DNA of 64,000 nucleotides from Heterobilharzia americana (GCA_944470555.2 OX104127.1:142370786-142434785); one strand, 5' to 3'. Counted from the first letter of the stretch, positions 25,028-36,885 are shown. Made by a program: numbers and translations. The notes: generated by a model from the letters alone, not told the origin.

Positions 25028-25591
25028 TGGATGTGGTTCGGTAGAATAGTAATATTGATACTGAGTGATGACTGAAGGTGAAAATGAAAATCTGGGCCGG
25101 TGGCGCAGTGATCTCTAGGTTACCAGTCCACTGTTCTGTCAAATGAGCTACGAGACCAGCCAACTGACCAGATCTTAGTTTCACTTCAATAACCAAGAGG
25201 TAGCTGGTCCGAATCCCGACGCGGCCCAAATTTTCTTTTCACTTCCAATCATCATCTAGTATCAACACAAATCTGCCAGATCACAACTACCTCATATAGA
25301 ATAATAATCAATATGATGCTCCACCACTGCATTTCAGTTCCATTTGGATTCGGATGAGGATGCCTTACTGGGAAGCCAATGTGAGTACGACCAAACGATA
25401 GCAATGCATTGCGGATTTACATGGAGGCTTGGCAAAACCTTTGATGATTGAAGAGAAATTAAGATGCAGTCAGCAGATGGGTCTCGTAGCTCAGTTGGTA
25501 AAACACTGCGGCCGGTTAACCAGAGAAGTCGCTGGTTTGGATCTTATTATGGTCCAGATTTTAATTTAACCTCCAATCATCATCTAGTACA
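25028..25591. repeat. F3 fold-back element, full-length pair
   Basis: A reverse tRNA-like head at left (CAAATGAGCTACGAGACC), central arms with AAACGATAGCAATGCATTGC, and a plus head at right (GGTCTCGTAGCTCAGTTGGT). Outer ends are inverted (CTGAGTGATGACTGAAGGTG; CTCCAATCATCATCTAGTAC). Confidence 0.8.
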
Positions 25592-25639
25592 AATACACTA
25601 CACATGTACCCTGCTACCCCAGGTCATCTCTTCATACAG

Positions 25640-26330
25640 GAAGGCGCATATGGCATTTGCCAACTACGGTCACCTGTTGCGCCAACAGGCGAGATATCCT
25701 ACTATCCATCAAAGGACGAGTGTAATGAGCTGCAGTCCGTTCTTTCATGATGTACAGATGTGAAACACAGTCTTTTAAAGAAGATCTGCAAAGATTGCTG
25801 GGTTTCGAGCATAGATGTCTTCGTACAATTGCTCGGACATGGTAGAATCACCATGTGAGCAATGTTGAGGTCAGATGAAGGGTACCACGAAAGACAAGAA
25901 AGTTGATTGGTGAAACTGTGAACATTCATCGATACACATACCTTCAACATGTACTCAACATACCAAGAAACCGCCTATTCGCATGTCATATAATACCACA
26001 ACTCAAATTAGGTTGGAAAAGGATTCAGGGTGACCAGATCAACAACTAGCACCAGTCGATGTACACTGCCCACTTGGAGTCCCAGAGACAAAAGAAGTCA
26101 GTGATTGACAACACATAGCTGAAAATCGATCACAATTAGGCAGACATAATCACTCCTTCACAACTCCATTGCTTCAATATATTCACACTAACCTTCATCA
26201 CCAAATTGTTGATTCTCTAACACTACTTTATCTACTTCAATATCACTCTCTTTCTATACAGTTGTTCTGTGTATAGTACTGTGAAGTGTGATAACTTGAG
26301 GTGGTCGACTTGTGTACCAGGTTCTATGTT
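25640..26330 (+). mobile_element. LINE 3' fragment, third copy of the 20.2-kb unit
   Basis: The plus frame reads RKAHMAFANYGHLLRQQ (usual form IQKARLAFANLRHLWRRRD), then a copy of the 20.2-20.7 kb segment (CGGACATGGTAGAATCACCA) with few differences. It ends in a (GTCA)n tract at 26341-26364. Confidence 0.75.
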
Positions 26331-26334
26331 GATT

Positions 26335-27190
26335 TCGTCAACCAGTCAGTCAGTCAGTCAGTCATGACAGCATTAAATTAAGAGATGAATCAGTAAAACG
26401 TTTTAAGCAGGAAGCAAGCGGTCATTGGGAATATTCTTAGACAATAGTGAATGAAGAGATTCAAAGACAATATCTTTTTTTTAGAAGGACATGCATTTAT
26501 GAGGGTTTTTTGTAATGTTACTAGTGGACAACTTTATTATGTAGAAATAGGAATTCACGGCATTTTACTTTCCAATTCCAAAAAACATTAAGATTTGTTA
26601 GAAAGAAGAGTTTTATGATTCTATGATGCTAAAAATGCTGTACACATTTCTGCGGCTTGATTGCTGTTGAACGTTTTTCAGAACTTAGTTGAAGCTGAAA
26701 CCTTTGTTGTGATAAATCATACAAAATGGTGTATTGGGCATCATCCGTCACTTGAAAGCAACTTTCCATCAGACTGATTGCCTTTTAGTAAAGTTTACTA
26801 CTCATAAGTAGTTTGACATTCTGAGTAAAATAATTTCTCTAGACTATTATACCTTTTAATTGACGTTCTTCTAGTGATCGGTCACGTGAGAATATCAGTC
26901 TCAAACAATCAGCGACATACCCACCGAACTCAGAGTTATCTTAGTTACATGAAATGTCAAATGATTCATTGAATTCTTCAACATATATTCCTGTTTATGA
27001 AGATAAATAGAGAAAAAACGATTGGAACAGAATAACATCGTACGACTTAATTTTGTCGGTATTCAGTCTGCTACTTACAGCCTGAAATATTTAACTATTA
27101 TGTAACAAAAGAATGTGGATAAAAATGTTGCAAATAAATGAAGTTTGTTATCAGGAATTGAAGTGTTATGGATTATTATTATGATTATTA
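26335..27190. other. Intron DNA, (GTCA)n at left edge
   Basis: Apart from the tetranucleotide repeat no element or exon recognised. Confidence 0.35.
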
Positions 27191-27487
27191 TTATTTGTCC
27201 CTTGGGTTCCTAGTGAAACATAGGGCTTCAGTAGCACGTCGTCATTCCACTCTCTTCTTTGCAAACTTTTGAACCTGGTTCTACGACAGCCCAGAAGCTC
27301 TCATTTCTTCCTCATATGATCTCCTCCATGTCACCCTCACCTCGGATGCCCAACTTATCGTTTCTCATCTGGGTTCCACTCGACGACCTGGCCTGGTGCG
27401 TGATGTCCTCGAATGGTTTTCTCAGTGTATGTCCAAACCATCTCCACTTCTTTCTACATATTTGTTGAGCGATAGGTTCTTGGTTGG
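27190..27487 (-). mobile_element. RTE-like LINE 3' end fragment
   Basis: The 3' terminus is TTGGGTTCCTAGTGAAACAT, preceded by ATTATTATTATT (tail). The minus frame NQEPIAQQICRKKWRWFGHT and LRKPFEDITHQ is the RTE C-terminus. Confidence 0.8.
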
Positions 27488-27855
27488 ATAAAGAATACAA
27501 ACATCCGAATCGCGCTAACAAGACATGGTGAGAAATTTCACTTATTTATCTTATTCAACAGAGAGTTTCCTTTATTGTTTATCTTGAAATACTTGTTGAA
27601 TAAGATATATGAGTGAAATTACTTGGTATATCCTGTTAACTAACTTCCTTTAGTGACAGAAAAGTATATCCAAATTCATAAGTTGTTATTGTACTATACA
27701 AAAGCTTTCAGTTATAGTTGTAAGCACCTGATGAGCAACTAGCGAAATTAAAAGGTTCCATGTTATTCTGTTCCATTTCCTATTCCTTTCTCTATTTTAA
27801 CTTTCGCTATGTATGACTTTAACCATAAGAAATAAACAATTTAAGAATTATGATT

Positions 27856-27970
27856 TGACTATCTTAGATAGCCGTAGTTTAGCAGACTAGTATTTGTACT
27901 AGGTGATAGTTAGAATCAGGCGCTGTTCAGATTTTCATCTCACCTTCAATCATCACCCAGTATAAATTCA
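27856..27970. repeat. F3 fold-back remnant
   Basis: Terminal motifs ATCTTAGATAGCCGTAGTTT and CACCTTCAATCATCACCCAG with almost no core left. Confidence 0.6.
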
Positions 27971-28369
27971 AGAGTTGTTAAAGTTTTAGTTCAATGAAAC
28001 CTGCTTATCAAGTGAATGTCTTGTTAGCTAAACACAAATAAGTTTAAATGACACTGTCAATATTCAGTTACTGAGTGGTCAGCTATCTCACAATTAAGTC
28101 CCTAGTTTTGATAGAAGTGTATCATCAAAATGAGATTAGTTCACTTGAGTATATATATACCCGATGTTTGGTAGTAAGCATAAGTGCCAGGCCCAGGTTT
28201 CATGCTTTCATTTATAAAGAGTGTCTATAACGTCATGAAAATACTTGATCTTAGAACTTTTCATTCCGATATGAATAGTGGAGCTAACGGGTGTCAATTA
28301 TTCCAGAAGCACCATGTGGTAAAAAGTTTGGGTTCTCAATAAAATACAATGATATCACCTAGTATGATT

Positions 28370-28985
28370 GTTTTTATATGATTGGACCCAATTGATCGAT
28401 CTCCATTGGCATATGGGCTCCTGTACGGATGTCTCGATATTGCCTGCGTTCTAACTATATTAATGATGGATCGTGGCTAGCTGTGGAATCCAAGATGTGC
28501 ATATCGTCCTATTTGGGACTCACTGGTCAGCTGGATGTACCTGCTTCCCAGTGAGTGTTGTTCCCACTGGGATTCGAACTCGGGAGCGATCGCTTCAAAC
28601 GCCAGCACGTAATCCACCACACCACCGAGCCACGATAGCCACTTCTTGTGTGACGGGTATACTTTTTAGTATAATTGTTTTTATATGATACCGTCATTGA
28701 TTGGACCGAATGAATCGGTCTCTATTAGCTATTGGTTCCTGTGCGGATGCCTCGATATTGCCAGTAATCGCACAAGAAGTGGCTACCATGGCTCGGTGGT
28801 GTAGTGGATAACGTGCTGGCGTTTGAAGCGATCACTCCCGAGTCCGAATCCTGGTGGGAACAACACTCACTGGGAAGCAGGTACATCCAGCTGACCAGTG
28901 AGTCCCAAATAGGATGAAACGCGCATTCTGGATTCCACTGCTAGCCACGATCTATCCTTAAAATGATATCACCTTCCAAAACCGT
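28370..28985. repeat. Sm-alpha-type hammerhead SINE pair, head-to-head
   Basis: A minus copy (28370-28665), a further minus tail (28690-28770) and a plus copy (28775-28985). Both hammerhead regions (28484-28540 minus; 28880-28935 plus) carry the 4-base insertion CAGT in the core (CTGAC-CAGT-GAGTCC), which should abolish activity. Heads CTCGGTGGTGTAGTGGAT are well kept. Confidence 0.85.
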
Positions 28986-29194
28986 GTCACTAAACTCAAC
29001 ATACTAGAATTAAGAGTTTCATTGGTCAACTGACTGACTTTATTATCCATCTACTTAAGAAAACGTAACACTTTTGAGCATGAAAACCATATGTTATATA
29101 ACAAGGTAGTTAGATGAGGATTCAACCGAAAGAATCACAAACTGCAACTAACTAAATACTTAAAAGTTGTGATTCAATATTCACCAATTCCAAG

Positions 29195-29605
29195 TTGTTA
29201 TTCATCGTAGACTAACATCAGTTGGAGGAACAAAAGAAACCTGAGAGTCCTAGACAGCTTTTTCGTCCGACTGGTATGGGACTCCTCACCAGTGCGCACT
29301 CATCACCTCGCCACGTCAGGGATCCAACTCACGACCTTCAGGTTCCGTGGTCAGCACGTTACCATTGAGCTAGCCACTGAGTCAGAATCCAATGCTCCAT
29401 ATTTCCAACTTCGTACACCATGTACACCACGATATAGCTCAACTGGTGCTCATTGGTGACTAGCTTCGAGAGGTATTCCCGAAGTTCCAATGAGAAGTCG
29501 TGACCGTGACCAGTGGGGGCAAAGCTTGATGTTCGTGAGGACAGTTACTCAACGGTGACATTGGGTGGCGGTTGCGCTATATCCCCACAACTCCCTCAAA
29601 ATTGA
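29195..29605 (-). repeat. SINE-B copy with attached module
   Basis: A reverse SINE-B with hammerhead core GTGAGGA (first C changed), then the CTAGCTTCGAGAGGTATTCC module ending in CCCACAACTCCCTC. About 250 bp (29300-29545) looks identical to 42270-42510. Confidence 0.8.
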
Positions 29606-29744
29606 ATTCACCAATCTATCAGTTTAGTAGGAAACCATAATAATTGTCAACGGTGAAAACTGAGTATCACATTGTAAGCACTCAAAGAAAAAATTAGCTT
29701 ACTGCATATTAAGGTTTGTGGAGGTTTTTATTAATTGATCATAG

Positions 29745-30195
29745 GTTGAATTCATCATGGACTGACATCAGTTGGAGGAACACTGAAAATCTAGGAGCAC
29801 TCAAAACCTGTTTCTTCCTAGTATGGGACTGTGCAGCAGTGCGGACTCATCACCCCGCCACGCCAGAGATCGAACCCAGGACCTTCAGGTTCCGTGGTCA
29901 GCACGTTACCAGTAAGCCACTGGGTCGGGATTCAATGGTCCACATTTCTTACTTCTGTCAGTTCACGATATAGCGCGACCTACATCAAATGTCGTCGCTG
30001 GAGAATGGGGTGCGGCTCAATGGTAACGTGCTGGCCACGGAACCTGACGGCTCTAGGCTCGACTCCTAGTAGTTTGAAGTCATGAGTGCGCACTGCTGAA
30101 GAGTCCATACTAGTCGGATGAAACAGTTGTCCAGTGCTCCCAGGCTTTCAATATTCCTCCAACTGATGTCAGTCCATAATGAATTTCAACCTTTA
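29745..30195. repeat. SINE-B inverted pair
   Basis: A minus copy (29745-29985, hammerhead part decayed) facing a plus copy (30005-30195). The plus copy contains a core-intact hammerhead (separate entry). It lies directly after exon H in gene direction. Confidence 0.8.
30089..30137 (+). ncRNA. Type I hammerhead ribozyme motif in SINE-B, core intact, antisense to gene
   Basis: GCGCACTG (stem I), CTGAAGA, GTCC-ATACTAGTC-GGAT (stem II, one G.U pair), GAAA, stem III ACAGTTGT, cleavage-site C, CAGTGC (stem I partner, 6 pairs). Every invariant core residue is present. Stem III is very short. Confidence 0.65.
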
Positions 30196-30265
30196 CAGTA
30201 AGTGTTTCAGTATCATAAGCATTCAATAATACACATATACAGAACAACTCAATGAAAATACATAC

Positions 30266-30841
30266 CTTACATAAACACATTACAGATTTAGCAAATAATG
30301 GTGCCATAGAAATTAATTCTTTATCCAATAAATGATCTAAAAAGGTGAAATTTGAATTTAAAACAGGACTTGTTTGTGATTTATTCGATCGACGTTTTGA
30401 TTTTCGTCTATCTTGAATTTCAATACGATTACGTTCATTATCAGAATTGAAAAGATTAGGTGATGAATGAGTAGAATGTGTAGTTTTAGTGATAATATCT
30501 GTTTGACAATTATCAGGAATAGATGAATGTGATGATGATGTTAAACTAGGAATAGCTTCATTGCTTATACTCTTTGATACAGGATTACGATTAAGTGAAT
30601 CAAAACAACCTTCTGTCCATGATAAAGAACTTTGTCGTTTCTTTTGTCGTATTAATGCTTCAAATTGTTGATAATCTTCATTGTTTACAGATTCAAGTTG
30701 ACTCTGAATTTGATTTAAAATAGATGATGAAGCTTGTGGAGCAAGTGTTCGAGTTATTAAAGTAAAACATTTTGAAAAGTATTTAATTTGAAATAATAAA
30801 ATCTTCCCTGGATTCAAGACATCCTCAACATTTTCATCAGT
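30266..30841 (-). CDS. Exon H, post-PH helical segment and Ser/Asn-rich region
   Basis: The acceptor TTTATAG opens on TDENVEDVLNPGKILLFQIK in phase 0; the donor is TGTAAG|GTATGT in phase 0. The exon has 192 codons. It begins hydrophobic and helical (KYFSKCFTLITRTLAPQ), continues with LNQIQSQLESVNNEDYQQFE, possibly a short coiled coil, then a polar stretch with a basic patch (DRRKSKRRSNKSQ), and ends with another hydrophobic helix (LDHLLDKELISMAPLFAK). No named domain assigned. Confidence 0.88.
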
Positions 30842-30925
30842 CTATAAAACAACAAAAAAAATAGATAAAATGAATAAATGATGAATAGTAGGCCTACAAA
30901 AATATTTTGAGAAAGATATATTTTA

Positions 30926-31304
30926 TGATATACTGGGTGATGACAAAAAAGTGTCATGAAAATGTAGACCGCGCCCAGATTCGAACCAGCAACTACCTTC
31001 AATCATCACCCAGTAGTAATACAAGTCTGCGAAACCATGCCCATCTCACATAGTCAAATTGATAATCAATATGATGCTCCACCTCCTCTCTAATTCAGTT
31101 ACAAGTGAATTGGGATGAGAAGACCTGACTAGTCAGTCAGTGTGAGTACGATCAAGCGATAGTAATGCATCACGACGAATTCACATGGTAGTCTGGAAAT
31201 CTGGTCAGCAGTCGGACCTAGTAAGTCAGTTGCTAAAGCATCGGCTCGGAAACCCAGTGGTCACTGGTTCGAGCCCAGCCACGACCTAAATTTCCATTTC
31301 ACCT
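30926..31304. repeat. F3 fold-back element, left part, interrupted by a Penelope-like insertion
   Basis: Starts ATACTGGGTGATGACAAAAA with a reverse head remnant, then arms GTACGATCAAGCGATAGTAA and a plus head (GTCGGACCTAGTAAGTCAG). The matching right end resumes at 32452-32525 after the Penelope-like insert. Confidence 0.75.
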
Positions 31305-32423
31305 TCTTGGTTGCATTGTGTTCTCTGAGCTGGGTTATTTAATCGTGAAGCTTTCATCGTCCTTCTAGGCGACATCATCGGCACTAACTTCAGTATGAAG
31401 TGGGCTCTCAATATCTCTCCGTGAGTGATTTAGTAGCTGTTGGCTATCCCAGCTTTCCGGAAAGCTGGGAATCCAAGTGTACAGGAAGCCAACACACACT
31501 GACCAATTCCTCAACAACAGTAGCAACAACCCACAAGATCAATTGCGTGCACACTCTATTCAGAAGAGCGAGAACACACTGCAGTACAACAACTTCACGG
31601 AGAAACGAAGAAAATTACTTGATGTCTAATCTAAAGAAGAACGGCTACCCATGAAACTTTATCAGAAGATGCCTATCCCGTACATCATCAACTACAAAGT
31701 CATCGACACAAATCAACAAACGCATCGTCCTACCATACATAAAGAATGTATTAGAAATCACAACAAGATTTCTGAGACCACTTGGAATTGGTGTGGCTCA
31801 TAAACCAACAAATTCCCTCCAAACACTATTATGCAGACCAAAGGATGCAACAAGCAAAGAAGACAAACTGAATATCATTTACAAAATCAACTGAAATAAC
31901 TGTAGTCAACACTACATTGGACAAAGTGGTCGTCCTCTTCGCGTTCGTCCACATGAACACCAATTGGCTATTAAACGTCACACACGACATTTCATCACTG
32001 ATTTCAATGCATGTGGATAATTATGGACATGAATTCAATTTCGACAATGTAGAAATTCTGGAAAGAGGAAACACAAAGAATGTCAGAGAATTCCTAGAAG
32101 CTTGGCATTCAGGTCAGTCAGCAGTTAACAGATGTATAGACATAGACCCAATCTATCAACCAATAAGAAAGATGATAAACAACAGAAAGGTCAGAGATCA
32201 AGCAGAGAGGCAGTCAACAGGAAAGTCTATACAATCAATGACACAACAATCAAAGAAAACAGTCAATCACGGACCACTTCGTCAGGGCAAGCTACTAAAT
32301 CACTGACGGAGAGATATTGACAGCTCACTTCATACTGAAGTCAGTGCTAATGTTGTCGTCTAGAAGGACGATGAAAGCTTCACGCTTAAACAACCCAGCT
32401 CAGAGGACACAATACAACCAAGA
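31305..32423 (+). mobile_element. Penelope-like element 3' part with inverted terminal repeats
   Basis: The terminal arms 31305-31438 and 32290-32423 are inverted copies. Between them broken plus frames read HKINCVHTLFRRARTHC, then LPYIKNVLEITTRFLRPLGI, VAHKPTNSLQTLL, and IIYKINC...HYIGQSGRPLRV with EHQLAIKRH (GIY-YIG endonuclease), ending EFLEAWHSGQSAVNRCIDI and DPIYQPIRKMINNRK. Several stops and a frameshift. Inserted in an F3 repeat; TTTCACCTTC-like sequence occurs at both edges (possible target duplication). Confidence 0.82.
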
Positions 32424-32529
32424 CCATCCACCTGAGCTACAAATATTCTCCACTATTTCATCTCACCTTCATTGGTTACCCAGTATAAATACTAGTCTGG
32501 CAAACTAAGGCTATCTCAGATAGTCAAAA

Positions 32530-33214
32530 TGATAAAGATATTGTTGAATGATTCTGAAGTGGTTGATACAACTGTAGTGTATATTCAAGAGTGACTTGGT
32601 TGAACCTTGAGCTATCAACATTTTCCACTGAATATATACAAAAAATCTCTTTTTCCTTTCACTTTGTTTTAACAATTTCAATATTTCATCTGAATGGATC
32701 ATGTACTCTTGCCGTTACTTGAGCAAAAATATTTCATATTTCTATATCACGGATATTATCGGTTGAATTGCAGATTCTTGAATTGGCTGAATGAGCCAAC
32801 ACCATCAAACTTACGACTATTTTTCTGTTCCTTATTCATTCGAGACCAGGCGCAAATCCATTCCAATAACCAGCTGGCTGTTTCATGTTATTACCTTTAA
32901 CACTGTTATTATTAATATCATTCAGATGTGATATCACGTTAGAGATAAATAGACTTTTCAGTGCATAAAAATACATAATAACTCTTTAAAAACATAATTT
33001 TGTTTTTTATCAATTGTTAAGTCAGCTGTTTATGACAGAGTGAAATTCTCCAAGTAGTTGAGGTGAATAACTGGTGGAAAAGTTCGGAAAGATGAACTCG
33101 AAGGTCATACGAAGAGACCTGTTGAGGAAAATGGCTAAATATTGAATTGATAGCTGTATAAGTCCTAAATGAATCTCAATAATTACGATACCAATTACCT
33201 GTCAGGATATTATG
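32530..33214. other. Intron DNA without recognised features
   Basis: Part of the intron between exons G and H. Nothing recognised. Confidence 0.35.
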
Positions 33215-33590
33215 TACAGATTAGTGACTAGAAGAGGAGTCCATGATGCATGTTTCGTCAGCTGGATGCACCTGCACCCCAGTGAGTGACGTTGTTCCCA
33301 CTGAGATTCAAACCCAATACTCATTGCTTCAAACGCAAAAGTGTTATTCATTAGGCTACTGGGGCACGAAAGCCACTCTTGTACAACAGGTATCACTTGT
33401 TATTTTCATGCTTAACATTTCCCCGTTGCTATGGATGGCCGTATTGCTAACGAGTCTCAAATAGGACGAAACGCGCGTCCTAGAATCTACCGCTAATCAC
33501 TTAGATGAATACCTGGCAGTATCGAGGCATCAGCACAAGAGCACATCCTATCAACAGCGATGGAGCAATTTGGGCCTGTATAACAGTTGG
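33215..33590. repeat. Sm-alpha-type hammerhead SINE pair, decayed
   Basis: The minus part (33235-33400) has a hammerhead that lost exactly stem II (CTGACGAAAC), as expected from deletion between the two GACGA-like repeats. The plus part (33447-33590) keeps stem II and GAAACGCGCGTC but has CTAACGA in the core. It ends with the diagnostic tail CAGTATCGAGGCATC. Confidence 0.75.
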
Positions 33591-33999
33591 GAATGACAAG
33601 TATAGAAGAAATCAATGTTTATTTACTAGAAACACAAGCTTGATATACCATAGGATACTTAGAAATATGCCATGTAAAAATTAAACTTAACGTTTACCAT
33701 ATTTTATACTTCCGCTATGTTTTAATCAGATAAAAGTTATCTTGAACAAGTATTTATTTATAAACAGAACGATAAAGATATGGTGGAAGAATATTTGAAT
33801 GATAAGGTTCAGAAAGCATTTTCAAAACTTCTTATTGTTGATTCAGTCGAATAAGAGTACCTGATTGAGTCTATAGTGGAAGGGTGAAGTTTCTCAGTGT
33901 ACGACAGTGGTGTACGATACTAACGGTGCATATGAGCTGTTCGTCCCTTACAGATCATCACTTACACGAAGTAACAGTTTGGGACCCAGAGACTATGTA

Positions 34000-34200
34000 A
34001 GTTACTCTCTGACTTCAAACTAATCAATGGTAACGTGCTAGCCATGGGACCTGAAGGTCCTGGGTTCGACCTCTGATGCGGTGGGGTCGTGGGTGCGCAC
34101 TCCTGAGGGACTTCCATACTAGAATGAAACAGCTGTCCAGTGCTCCCAGGTTTTCAATATTCCTCAAACTGATGCCAGTCCATGATAAAATTCCAACCTA
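34000..34200 (+). repeat. SINE-B copy
   Basis: Head TCAATGGTAACGTGCTAGCC, then a hammerhead-like stretch 34096-34146 with an extra G in the core (CTGAGGGA) and weak stem II; inactive. Ends CTGATGCCAGTCCATGATAA. Confidence 0.72.
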
Positions 34201-34384
34201 TAATCATCTGAATGACATTGAACTCTGATGAAAGCTACAAACAAATCATCTGGGGACTCTATATAATCATTGGTCAAACTATGAAAACTTTTCTTTCCAG
34301 TTTTTATTTTCATATAAACTAGGTAATGAATTCAACATGAAAAACAAAATAAAAGCATAACTACAACAAATAAAGTAAGAATAC

Positions 34385-34467
34385 CTCTTTCATTACAGTA
34401 AATAATTCATCTTTTGAGATGTTATATTTTTCACATATGATGCGTCGTGTTTGATCCAACAATCCGT
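34385..34467 (-). CDS. Exon G, short charged helix exon
   Basis: The acceptor TTCTTCTAG starts on AC, which completes an Asn codon with the A from exon F; the donor is GAG|GTATTC in phase 0. The 27 codons read GLLDQTRRIICEKYNISKD then ELFTVMKE, a basic-acidic helical segment. It lies 13 kb from exon F and 3.5 kb from exon H, and was identified only by splice-site and phase matching. No family motif recognised. Confidence 0.8.
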
Positions 34468-34469
34468 CT

Positions 34470-35305
34470 AGAAGAAGGAGAAAAACAAGACGAGAATTTC
34501 AAAACATAAACAAGACAAAATAGAAGAACAGAAGTAAAACGGTAAATTTAGTGATAAAAATCATTTGGAAATTAACAATAGTTGATACAATAATGTTTCA
34601 TTAGTTTACATTTCTTCGATTCCAGTTACCTGCCCAACTTAATGCTCAAAATTGCCAAGGTGTAAAATGTATTTAAATTACTTGACTATGGTTTATTAGA
34701 TGAAGTGTAAAACTTTCTTATTCATTGCCTCCAGTTAACTAATATTTGTTAAGGGGGAACCCCAAAGATGGTGATCTCCTAACCTTGATGGTCACATAAT
34801 CGACAACATAAAACTGAATGCTTTTTAGTGACCAATCAATGTAGGAAAAAAAAGGCGTGGCATTCCCGCCCCCCATATTAAAATATTTCATCAATCGAGA
34901 GGCAAGTTACAGTTAGGCACAATCATCTATCAATTACATTCTAAACAAATTCATCTTCAGGCTTTATAGCTAATTAAAAAAAAAACTATTTTTCGAAAGA
35001 AAACATCAACATATGTTGAAGGTAGGAAGTTGGATACCAGGTAGAGAAACAAGTGAATAAAAAGAGAATATGTCATCCCTTCATTTTTATTGTAAAATCA
35101 TACTTATTAACCAATATAATTAGAACATGAGTTAAGCAAACTGTAACTAAAAAATCGAGTAGTAACATTACTGACTGACGTAGATTCAAATCTAACAGAA
35201 GAGATCAGTTACCTGTTGAGTGTCAAAAGGAGAAAAACCTAGGTCGATTAGAACTTCTTACCATTTGTTTTCAAATTAATTACTCTCTAGTGATCAGTCA
35301 ATGCA
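34470..35305. other. Intron DNA upstream of exon G
   Basis: AT-rich, no recognised element, apart from a pyrimidine stretch at the exon G acceptor. Confidence 0.35.
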
Positions 35306-35309
35306 CCCA

Positions 35310-35470
35310 GTCCAGTCCCCGAATAGCTCAGTGGTAACGTTGCTGACTACAACACTAAGTGACACGAATTCAAATCTCAGAGGGGGACATCACTTCCCTT
35401 GAGGTTGCAGATACGCTTTGCTGACGAGTGCCATCAAACATGAAACCTAGGTCTGACAGGGTTTCTTACC
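35310..35470 (+). repeat. tRNA-like SINE family 4 copy
   Basis: A-box-like GAATAGCTCAGTGGTAACGT and B-box-like GAATTCAAATC. Related to no other plus copy in the window. Tail AAACCTAGGTCTGACAGGG. Confidence 0.45.
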
Positions 35471-35654
35471 AATTCCTTTTAATCAAGCAAAAAACAGTAA
35501 GTTTTCGTAGTTAGTTCCTTTGCTTGATTTTTTTTTCAGGCACGGTGAGTATCCCTGATGTAGTCATAGAAAAGAAAGTGCTTTGCTGTAATAAACTGCC
35601 AAGTAATTCGCAAACCAACATATAGAATACTGATAAAAATTAGTAGCTAAAAAT

Positions 35655-35905
35655 CATGACGAATATTTGTAGCCTAGGGTGTGGGTACTCAGAGTTATTT
35701 GTTCCCTGAGATGAAGCGAGTTGAAAGCAACTCGGCAACCTTCTGCAAATTCGTGCAGTAGGCAATGAGCTACACCTGTTGTGTGAGGGTTAATGAAACT
35801 ACTACCTGTCTGCACAAACCTCCGTAGTTGAAGCAAGGTTCGAACCGACGACCCATTAGTTAGAAGTCAAGTCATTAAACCGAATGAGCTACAGCTCTAC
35901 TTCTC
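35655..35905 (-). repeat. tRNA-like SINE family 4 copy
   Basis: A reverse head at right (GGTTCGAACC ... GAATGAGCTACAGCTCT) and body TGTGTGAGGGTTAATG. Shares the body and head layout with 54440-54600 and 57525-57655. Confidence 0.55.
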
Positions 35906-36104
35906 TGAGATGGCTTTTTCGTTGACGATGTTAATGTTGTTATCACAGCTTCACAGAACAGATGGCCAAATGAAACCCTAACTAAGACACTAACTCAATC
36001 TAATTGAACTAGTGCCTAGAAGTGCAAAGTATGATGAGTTTAACACCTCAGTAACTATAGACAGTTTTTTAAACTAAAGATGACTATAAACAACTGCTTG
36101 TACT

Positions 36105-36395
36105 GACTGATTCCTAAAGTCCCAAATAAGAAGTCATGACTGGTGGGGTCAACCAAGTTGAACATGAGGACAGTTACTCAATGATGACATTGGATGGAGG
36201 TGAGGCTATATTGTGAACCATTGAATTCCAACCCAGCAGCTCAGTGGTAACGTGCTGGCCACGGAACCTGAAGGTCTTAGGTGCGCACAGCTGAGAGTCC
36301 CATACTAGGGCGAAACAACTGTTCAGTGTGCTCCAAGGCTTCTTATCTTTCCCTAACTGATGTCAATCCATGATGAATACCAACCTGAAATCATC
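36105..36395 (+). repeat. SINE-B copy with module
   Basis: Module (CAATGATGACATTGGATGGA), tRNA-like head, and a hammerhead-like stretch 36283-36336 lacking one G in the core (CTGAGAGTCC). Confidence 0.7.
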
Positions 36396-36804
36396 TATAT
36401 ATAATTACGATACATATCATTTGTTTGCTTATATGTCTCACAATATTACGTGAAATAATCAGAATTCTATTTGAATTAGGATTTCATTTATTTTACTTCT
36501 CTCTTTTTCAGTGTAGTTAGTTCACAACACTAAATTTTTATAAAATAATAAAGTAATAAACTATATTTTTATCTTATATAATCCACAAAGTGAGCTTTAT
36601 GCAAACTTAACTAGATAATATTTTGTAACTAGGTCAGGCAAGTGTATACATACCTTTGTACAAGTAGAAAGCACCATATTGTCTATATGTCAGTCAGTGT
36701 ACAAGAAGAATATATACACAACTGAATAGTTGTACATAGTAAACACTGTATGAAATAACCATTCTTGTTAAACTTAGAGGTTTATGGGGGAATGATTGAT
36801 TAAT

Positions 36805-36885
36805 TTCAGCTTGGTATTTATCGCTGACTTACATCAGTTTCTACATTGTCAGTCCATGATGAATACCAACCTGAATTCTTGTTAA
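36805..36885. repeat. SINE-B 3' end remnants in both orientations
   Basis: GCTGACTTACATCAGTTTCT at left and TGTCAGTCCATGATGAATAC at right: two facing 3' ends with the interior lost. Confidence 0.5.

Noticed and set aside
28473..28688. 71-codon plus frame with similar frames at 33243, 37633 and 54139
   Set aside because: Same explanation: reverse-strand Sm-alpha sequence read as protein.
31917..32306. 129-codon plus frame beginning MDKVVVLFAFVHMN as a novel gene
   Set aside because: The N-terminal part is out of frame with the GIY-YIG reading; the C-terminal half (REFLEAWHSGQSAVN) is the Penelope C-terminus. A frame-shifted relic.
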